The notes below the pieces were generated by a model that ran no database searches, was not told where the DNA came from, and saw only the letters and a program-made list of their open reading frames with translations. From Pestalotiopsis fici W106-1 (Eukaryota > Ascomycota > Sordariomycetes > Amphisphaeriales > Sporocadaceae), in NCBI RefSeq assembly GCF_000516985.1, contig NW_006917102.1:558001-622000 (forward strand): a stretch of DNA of 64,000 nt. Direction: 5' to 3'. Below, in pieces: positions 57,764 to 64,000 of this stretch; position 1 is the stretch's first letter, and every line of letters starts with the position of its first letter. Position numbers and translations under genes: made by a program.

Positions 57764-58836
57764 GGTGATGGGGTCGTTTTTGGAAGATTGTTGTGTGATG
57801 GTTTGCCAAGAAAATTTCAGGTTCTGCTGAGAGGGATAATGAACAAAAGCGATGGCTAAAAGTATCAAGAGAAGGGCTGAATGATACATGTGTCATGTGT
57901 TGGAGCTTGCGAAACAATAAACAATACTGAGATTCGGTTCGTTATATAATAATCCAATTGATAGACTCATTCCTATGTGAACAATGCATGATTGAAGAGC
58001 GACTGCGAATATGCATCGCGCGTCTTGCTCGGGTGCCGAATCTGGTGACGCCGTCGTTCACATGGCAGTGATCTATAGCATGGTGGAAAAAATCATATGA
58101 GGCGTATGTTGCAAATCGACCAAGCCGACTATAGTCAAGAAAATTTCCCTAGAAAGCGTATCAGAAACTACTTGTGCCTATACACGACAAATGTGTCAAT
58201 GAATAGTCCGTCTCTGCACGAGTAGTCTGCAGGGGTCAAGAAAGGTAAAACGGGAAGTCGACCCACCAAGCGCGCGGCTTGGCTGCCTGCTTACATGATT
58301 CTGAAGATTGCGAAATATCAGGTAATCAAGGCGTTTTGATCTAGGTGGTTCGGGGGGGCAGCTGCATGAGATCCCGCTTACTATGTACCCGGACATACTT
58401 TTCTCTGCCTTTCGGCTAAACCAAAGGTAGCGCTGCTCTATAATCAAAATCCTAGTCTTGGCACATCCCGCGCGGCTTGTGGGTCTTGACAGCCCATTCC
58501 CGCTACGGCTGAAGGATTCGGGGGTGGACCTTGGGAGGTTGGTGGTGCGTTGGAGATTGAAGGGCATTGGACTCTGGTCGTTCTTGATGCATTCGCAAAA
58601 CTATACGTTCTGTCGCTGAGTCGTGGTTTCTCCGCTTACAAATCCTCGCAATGGAAGAGAGACATGTCAAGGGCGCTTATCAACTTGGATGGGATATAAA
58701 ATGCGGAATGTCTCTCTGTTCATGTTGGTTTTGAAACGGAGGTCCCATATGCAGTCATCAATTCACAGTAAACCCCACTAACCTAGACATTTACCGAAAT
58801 CATCACAACCCCCTCATCAGTCTCTATTACAAAATC
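57764..58836. other. Divergent intergenic region, LigB and SDR genes
   Basis: About 1.07 kb between outward-facing starts. A TATATAA element lies at about 57943-57949 for the LigB gene. A frame of 123 codons at 58196-58567 has no family features and is not called. Confidence 0.5.
58695..58701 (+). promoter_or_regulatory. TATA-like element of the SDR gene
   Basis: TATAAAA about 140 bp before the start codon at 58837. Confidence 0.5.
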
Positions 58837-59594
58837 ATGGCTTCCAAACCTGTTGTACTCATTCTTGGAGCTGGACCCAGAATCGGTTCCTCCGTCGCCA
58901 AAAAGTTTGCCAGCAGTGGCTACAGTGTCGCCGTTGCCTCGAGGAGCGGCAGTGGAACCAAGAACGACCAAGGCTTTCTCTCCTTGAAGGCTGATTTCTC
59001 CAAGCCAGACGCGATACCCGGCTTGTTTGCAGCCGTAAAGTCAGAGTTCCAGACGGCCCCGAGCGTCGTTGTCTACAATGCGGCATCCATGACGGCGCCT
59101 CCCAAGCCGGACTCTGTTCTGTCCATCCCGGCAGCGAGTGTCACTGCTGATCTGAACGTCAACACTGTCAGCGCCTATGTGGCTGCTCAAGAGGCCGTCC
59201 TCGGGTGGGAAACGCTACCGAAAGAGGCCAAGAAGACTTTTATTTACACGGGCAACGCCTTGAACTCGATGATTATGCCGTTTCCGATGGGTTTGAACTT
59301 GGGAGTGGGCAAGTCGGCGTCTGCGTACTGGATTGGTACAGCCGACGCCTTGTACGTGCCTCAAGGCTTCCGGTATGTAAAATCATGACATGAGATGTTT
59401 TCGCAGTATCTTCTGACATGATTGTTTCTTCTAGATTCTTTTACGCCGATGAGCGCTTCGAGAATGGAAAACCGGCTAGCGGAGAAGTAGATGGTGAGGC
59501 ACACGGCGACTTCTATGCCCAGCTAGCCAACCACGAAGGAAAGGTGCCATGGCTGGCCACTTTTGTGAAGGGCAAGGGTTATGTCCAGTTCTAA
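58837..59594 (+). CDS. Short-chain dehydrogenase/reductase-like protein
   Basis: Rossmann-fold SDR-like protein. Exons 58837-59372 and 59435-59594 give 231 residues. The nucleotide-binding start VLILGAGPRIGSSVAKKFA follows the GxxxGxG theme loosely. ADFSKPDAIPGLFAAVKSEF and VYNAA correspond to the D and NAG-like positions. The usual YxxxK is not seen: the expected position reads SASAYWIGTADAL, with Tyr but no Lys four residues on. The protein is therefore either an atypical SDR or one with a non-standard proton relay. The C-terminus (GEAHGDFYAQLANH) resembles uncharacterised fungal SDR-like proteins. It is divergent from the LigB gene and convergent with a Zn2Cys6 gene 117 bp away. Confidence 0.87.
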
Positions 59595-59710
59595 GGACCG
59601 GTCCGAGTCGCTACAGCCTAACGGGACAGATTCCGAGGCTGGAGTGGGTTACAAGGTCCAGGGTCTTGTAGAGATATCATCAGTTGTCTCGACTATACCA
59701 ATTCTCTCAA

Positions 59711-61489
59711 TCAAACCAGCAATACAAGATCACCTTGACTTTTGAAACACGCCGCAAAGTCGATATTCTCACTATCGGGAGCGTCTCGCTTCTTCCATAC
59801 GCTCTCCATAATGTCTCGTGCCTTGTGAACCGTTCCGAAAACACTCGGCGGTTGTAGTGTATTGACTAAGACGCGCAGCTGGTCTTCTTGTGCACTTGTC
59901 GCCATGCATCCGGCGACGCAGAACGGCCAGGCCATGGAGCGCAGCAGTGCTGGCGATGTTATTTGGGATGTGAGAGCCTCGATAATGCCGTCGACCGAAT
60001 TGCGTACAACGGCCATGTTGGGCTGCCATCCGTATCTCACGACGGATAGATAGATCAATGCTGCGTGCGCCCAGACTCGAGTGACCAATGAGTTTTGACG
60101 GGCATGTGCATGTGCTTTAAAGCAATAGCTCTCTGCGAAAATATCGAGGAGGTTCTCTTCTTTCTCTTGCGGCGTGGTTGATTGTTCATCCAGATACATC
60201 AAACGTGTTCGCAGCGTGTTTTCAATCACGTCGGCATTGCGCTCGAGCTCCAGATGGTCCAGTGTCCCAGCTCTCTTGCAATGCTGCTTCCACGAATCCA
60301 GCGAGGCAATCTTGGCTATTTGGAGTAGTACCAGGTTTTGACAGCCTATAACAGCTTCGAGATCAATCGGTGCGTCAAGACCATCTTCGTCACCTAGCAG
60401 ACTGTCAAGCATGTCGTAGAGCTTTGGAGGCTCCTGACGGCTGGTACTGGCAACAATGTCATCGAATATCAGAAGGGCGGCCGAGAAGCCCAAGGCAGAC
60501 TGCTCAGCACTGGGAACATTAATGTTGAGAGAATTCGCAATCCAGGAGGAAGGTCCGAGACGCGTCATCAAAGTGTTGAAGTCGATGCCGCTTCTTCCCG
60601 GCTCAGCACCATCTACTGTTCCCAAAAGTTGTTTGAAGAGGGCCAGAGCCGCATTCAGGTGCGTCTGGCAATTTTCAAAGCTCAACACGGCCAGTTCAAA
60701 ACGCTGGACTTGCATGATGGATGCCAAGACGCGTACGGAGCCATAAATATGGTCTGAAATGTCACCAGGTCCGCGCATCACCTCCAGCGCCCGTCTCAAT
60801 ACTTCAAAAGCATCCTGGGTTTGTCCCAGCACCTTGTTACAAGGCACATAGCAACCAGTCGTCTGCGCCAAGGCGAAAAAGTAGGAACTTTGGCACAGAG
60901 TTGCTTGCCGGACCACGGGACTGGTCAAGACCATTTCGAGAATCCAGCTTTTCCCGCCTTGCAAGAGTGACGGGCGGTAGAAGGGAAACAAGAATGGCAG
61001 TACTTGTTCGATGTAAAACGTCAGTAGTAGAGCGTCTGATGGTCCAACTTCTGTGTGTTCGCGTGTATCCTTTCTGGCGCTTTTGCAACCAGCACCGCAT
61101 GTTTCCGACTCCAACAGCACGTCCTCCCGAGTACCGGGCGTTCCGTCGCGTCTCGCGGCCGCGGCATTCTCACGTCGGCGTTCTGGTAGAGTCTTTGGGG
61201 TATCATGATCGGCGGGCTCCTCAGGCAGCTGGACGGGTCGTTCACCTCGACGCCAACGAGCCTTTTCCTTGACCTCGCGCTTCAGTCTTTCGGCCATTTG
61301 TTCCTGTCTCTTTCCGCCATCCATCCATTCCGGCTTGTCATAGCTGTAGTGACATGTGATTTCCAGAGTTGTGCAGGTGCCACAAACGGGATGTTTCTCA
61401 TCGCATTTCTTGCGCCTGAGCCGGCAAGTCCAGCATCCGCTGAAGCTTCTCACATTGTTCTGAGTACCATAAAACGCGTGGACCTCCAT
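59711..61489 (-). CDS. Zn2Cys6 transcription factor
   Basis: Fungal C6 zinc-cluster regulator. A single exon encodes 592 residues from ATG 61489; the open frame extends upstream only to a GTG. The cluster CWTCRLRRKKC followed by DEKHPVCGTCTTLEITC sits at the N-terminus (CX2CX6CX6CX2CX6C). A basic linker follows (KREVKEKARWRRGER). The rest has the look of the fungal-specific TF domain (DUF3468 type: SDALLLTFYIEQVLPFLFPF...). It could control the adjacent LigB and SDR genes; that is inference from location. Confidence 0.92.
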   Translation of the reverse strand: MEVHAFYGTQNNVRSFSGCWTCRLRRKKCDEKHPVCGTCTTLEITCHYSYDKPEWMDGGKRQEQMAERLKREVKEKARWRRGERPVQLPEEPADHDTPKTLPERRRENAAAARRDGTPGTREDVLLESETCGAGCKSARKDTREHTEVGPSDALLLTFYIEQVLPFLFPFYRPSLLQGGKSWILEMVLTSPVVRQATLCQSSYFFALAQTTGCYVPCNKVLGQTQDAFEVLRRALEVMRGPGDISDHIYGSVRVLASIMQVQRFELAVLSFENCQTHLNAALALFKQLLGTVDGAEPGRSGIDFNTLMTRLGPSSWIANSLNINVPSAEQSALGFSAALLIFDDIVASTSRQEPPKLYDMLDSLLGDEDGLDAPIDLEAVIGCQNLVLLQIAKIASLDSWKQHCKRAGTLDHLELERNADVIENTLRTRLMYLDEQSTTPQEKEENLLDIFAESYCFKAHAHARQNSLVTRVWAHAALIYLSVVRYGWQPNMAVVRNSVDGIIEALTSQITSPALLRSMAWPFCVAGCMATSAQEDQLRVLVNTLQPPSVFGTVHKARDIMESVWKKRDAPDSENIDFAACFKSQGDLVLLV

Positions 61490-62359
61490 GATTTTCTGAC
61501 CAGAGGAGTTTCGATGGAAGTATTCTAGTCCCACAGTGCAATCCTTGACATATGTTGTTCATCGAAGCTAAAATCAATTGCTTCAAGGTTCTGTACAACT
61601 TGAAATGCACCGCGCCGCCCAGCACCCAGTCAGCGAAGGAGGGGTCTAATGTGCATACCCGGCTTACCTAGCGCATCTGCTTAGAAATACAGAGACACTT
61701 TGTATTCAGCAGATGCCAACATGGAATGCCAATACCAGACAGCCTCGTTGCTTTTGTACGTCGCGGTAGGATAATTTAAACTCTATACTACTTTTCAATA
61801 TTCTTTGACAAATCATCAGAGCAGTTATCCCTTTACGCAGCGAAAAGTGAGTAATTGAAGCGCATCCAAGCACCACATGTGCCACCAGTTAGCTGGACTG
61901 TATCTTGAATAGATACTGGCCCACGCATGAGTATTCATATATATTCTTCAAACCTTGAATCATTATCAGAATCATTATCATGTCCATCTCCCACGACTCA
62001 TCCACGGGGTTTGTTAGTTTCAAGACCCACCTGAATCAGCTACCCATCCGTCGGTCTGCGACTCGGACATGCAACACCAACATCCTTGAGCACCATTCTG
62101 ACTATATTCTAGACGAGTCAGCCGTCTGATTTACACACACAGGTCAGTCTCGTCACCTACCTGCCCAGCACGTAACATTTTCTTGATCATATCAACTCGT
62201 CCCCTACCTTCCCATTCCGCCATCCGTACGTAATAGTGCCTATACTCCCCACGATCTTCCCACAAGCCACCATATTATACCTCAATAACAACCCGACCAC
62301 CATCCAATCACGCAACAGTGAGTCAACGCATCGTCAACCTAGTCGGCGATACAACCTCC
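61490..62359. other. Intergenic region, no supported gene
   Basis: About 870 bp upstream of the second Zn2Cys6 gene and before the tRNA pair. Nothing recognised. Confidence 0.5.
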
Positions 62360-62444
62360 GGGGATGTGGTCTAGTGGTATGACGTTTCCTTAGCATGCGA
62401 TACAAGCATGGAAAAGGTTCTGGGTTCGATTCCCAGCTTCTCCA
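62360..62444 (+). tRNA. tRNA-Ala(AGC) with a 13-nt intron
   Basis: Cloverleaf by eye: acceptor GGGGATG/CTTCTCC with G3:U70, the alanine identity pair (one T-T mismatch at 6:67); D arm GTC...GAC; anticodon stem TTTCC/GGAAA; loop TTAGCA-T, anticodon AGC; T arm CTGGG-TTCGATT-CCCAG. The intron occupies 62396-62408, in the canonical place one base after the anticodon. Oligo-T follows the gene. Confidence 0.85.
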
Positions 62445-62553
62445 CATTTTTGTCTGTTTTCTACTTGATTGCAAGTTCTCTTTTACCTTGATTCCGTGGT
62501 TTGTACATGTCTTGTATAGTAATAAGAGCTCGCTCTTCAACAACAAATCAGTT

Positions 62554-62651
62554 GCTCGGCTAGCTCAGTTGGTTAGAGCGTCGTACTAATATTCTCTCAT
62601 CAAGAATATCAAGTTATGCGAAGGTCCTCAGTTCAATCCTGTGGCTGAGCA
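62554..62651 (+). tRNA. tRNA-Ile(AAT) with a ~24-nt intron
   Basis: Acceptor GCTCGGC/GCTGAGC pairs fully (one G-U). D arm GCTC...GAGC; anticodon stem TCGTA/TGCGA (one G-U); anticodon AAT at 62588-62590; T arm CTCAG-TTCAATC-CTGTG with one mismatch. The intron is about 62592-62615. A T-run follows. Confidence 0.82.
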
Positions 62652-63448
62652 ATTCTTTTGCCTTTTTTTCCCCCTCTGACTCTCTAGTTTTTTTTTTACC
62701 CATCGTGATTTTTTGTTTTTCTCGGCCTAGTTTAGTGTGGAGTCGCCGGAGGAGTCGGGGCGGAATGGTGCCGACATTACAACCCAACGCGCATAAAGAT
62801 TGTCCAGTATGACATGCGGGCGTGTCCGCACCATATTGTGCATTTGGAATCTAGAACACCTTGTGAACATGTCATGAGAAGACTTCATGCATACCAGAAT
62901 AGTACAGGATAGAACGATCATAGCAAAGATTCCCTGATAGGATAGTGTCCCCAATGACATAAAAGGCATCTTTTATCAATGCCGAGGCCCATTTAATGGG
63001 GCAGTTATAGTGGAGGCAGAACCCCTCGATTTCGGATTGGCCGGCGAGCTGATAACCCTGTCGATTTGGACAAAATACTGCCTCGGTCTCTGCAACCTCT
63101 TTTGTCTGTCTTTTCTGCGGGACTTGATAGTGTTTGTCTCGACACCCCTAATTTGGCAATGAGTTCTGAACTATGGAACCTGGGAATCGTCTTTGGAAAG
63201 TCTTGCTGTTCCACTCTGCTTAGCAATCAGGGGGGTGGGTTTCCACGTGGATGGGCATTGAACGGGAAGCTTTAACCGTACCAAGGTATAAATATAACAT
63301 AGACATCAGCAACCAATTTGCACGTCGTTATACTTTGTGTGACGCAACATATCTCTAGCAAAAACTTACAAACCATATCATATCCCATCATATTCAACCC
63401 TCGGTCTCAACAAAAAGATAAAAAGTCAAATAAAAGCAAGAAACAAAA
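62652..63448. other. Intergenic region before the EthD gene
   Basis: About 800 bp. T-rich Pol III terminator tract at about 62660-62700, no gene, and a TATA element near the EthD gene. Confidence 0.5.
63287..63297 (+). promoter_or_regulatory. TATA box of the EthD gene
   Basis: TATAAATATAA about 150 bp before the start codon, followed by an A/C-rich leader that ends in CAAAAATGGC, a strong fungal start context. Confidence 0.6.
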
Positions 63449-63772
63449 ATGGCTCCCGTTATTCTCAACGTTGCCTACCCATCAGGCTCCGACTTCAACG
63501 TCGAGTACTACACCAGCAAGCACATTCCCCTGGCCGTCGAGGGCTGGAAGGCCATCACCAGCGGCCTCAAGGACTGGAAGCTGTACACGCCCCTGGGCGA
63601 CAACTCGCCCTACGCCGCCGTCCTCGAGGTCACCTTTGAGAGCATGGAGGCCCTCGTCAGCGTCCAGACCAAGGCGCCCGCCGAGCTGCAGACCAAGCTC
63701 AAGGAGGATCTCGTCAACTACTCTACCAAGCCGCCTTCCATGTGGGTCTCGGAGCTCAAGGCTAGCCTGTAA
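63449..63772 (+). CDS. EthD-domain protein
   Basis: Small dimeric alpha+beta-barrel protein of the EthD family; members assist in ether or polyketide breakdown or act as cyclases, but most fungal ones have unknown roles. A single exon encodes 107 residues, the normal size. Marks are ILNVAYPSGSDFNVEYYTSKHIPLA at the N-terminus (the His of KHIPL is the usual conserved one) and the C-terminal VSELKASL. GC-rich third positions and a strong start context suggest high expression. It has no clear operon-like partner in the window. Confidence 0.93.
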   Translation: MAPVILNVAYPSGSDFNVEYYTSKHIPLAVEGWKAITSGLKDWKLYTPLGDNSPYAAVLEVTFESMEALVSVQTKAPAELQTKLKEDLVNYSTKPPSMWVSELKASL

Positions 63773-64000
63773 AGCCAAGGAAAAGCAGAATGGCAGAATT
63801 GAGGCGTGGAGCGAAGCCCTCTGGTGAAAGGATGGCGGACTTGAATGAGTTATCCATGGAAGGATCTCGGGAGTTTTGATGAAATATGCAACAGAGGTAA
63901 CCTTGAGAGGCATATGGGACATCAACTGATGGTTTTACAAGCGAGAGGAAACCTTTTTAGCGGTCGCAATACCAATTTTCGGAGAATCAGCATTCCGATG
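63773..64000. other. Downstream region to window end
   Basis: Noncoding as far as seen. Confidence 0.4.

Overview
The window is nuclear DNA from a filamentous ascomycete, most likely a sordariomycete and possibly Hypocreales. The evidence is genes with short 50-110 bp GT-AG introns carrying CTAAC/CTGAC-type branch points, Zn2Cys6 regulators, HET, patatin, PNP and NB-ARC proteins, a Pth11/SAT5-type rhodopsin-like protein, dispersed 5S rRNA relics and intron-bearing tRNAs. I assign no species. Exon joins are read from splice signals plus frame and family continuity. No transcript data were available.

Layout. 1-7.3 kb holds housekeeping genes: a Gin4/Hsl1-type kinase (cut by the window edge) and SMC5. 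8.9-9.9 kb holds a small zinc-knuckle protein with duplicated SUMO-type motifs and an 18-residue glycine-rich repeat. 10.8-12.6 kb is a GH43 glycosidase pseudogene with a frameshift and a stop. 13.8-15.4 kb is a Vps62-family membrane protein.

15.9-25.2 kb is an allorecognition/immunity-like island: a HET-domain protein, a patatin fused to a DUF7580-like domain, and, divergently from the patatin gene, a C2H2 protein fused to a Rheb-like small GTPase.

26.3-43.5 kb is a catabolic block: MFS transporter, FAD amine oxidase, DUF1338/HglS-type 2-oxoadipate dioxygenase, D-2-hydroxyacid dehydrogenase, Asp/Glu-racemase-type enzyme, class II aldolase, Zn2Cys6 regulator, rhodopsin-like membrane protein and an alpha/beta-hydrolase. 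It looks like uptake and breakdown of an amino acid or organic acid, possibly of the lysine/pipecolate type.

43.7-53.3 kb is a second immunity-like island: a truncated NB-ARC stump fused to tandem retropepsin-like domains, a DUF6594 membrane protein, and a divergently transcribed PNP-domain protein and NB-ARC-TPR receptor. The C-terminus of the PNP protein and the N-terminus of the receptor share a short GRNVLAGS...NFG motif, the arrangement expected of a fungal amyloid-signalling effector/receptor pair. 3'-end fragments of 5S rRNA lie on both sides of this pair in the same orientation. I regard this module as the most interesting object in the window, followed by the C2H2-Rheb fusion, the NB-ARC/retropepsin chimera and the zinc-knuckle repeat protein.

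53.8-61.5 kb holds a secreted type-B carboxylesterase, a CorA-like fragment, a LigB-type dioxygenase, a short-chain dehydrogenase-like protein and a second Zn2Cys6 regulator. 62.3-63.8 kb holds tRNA-Ala(AGC), tRNA-Ile(AAT), both with introns, and an EthD-domain protein. An assembly gap of 100 N (52370-52469) lies inside the receptor's TPR array.
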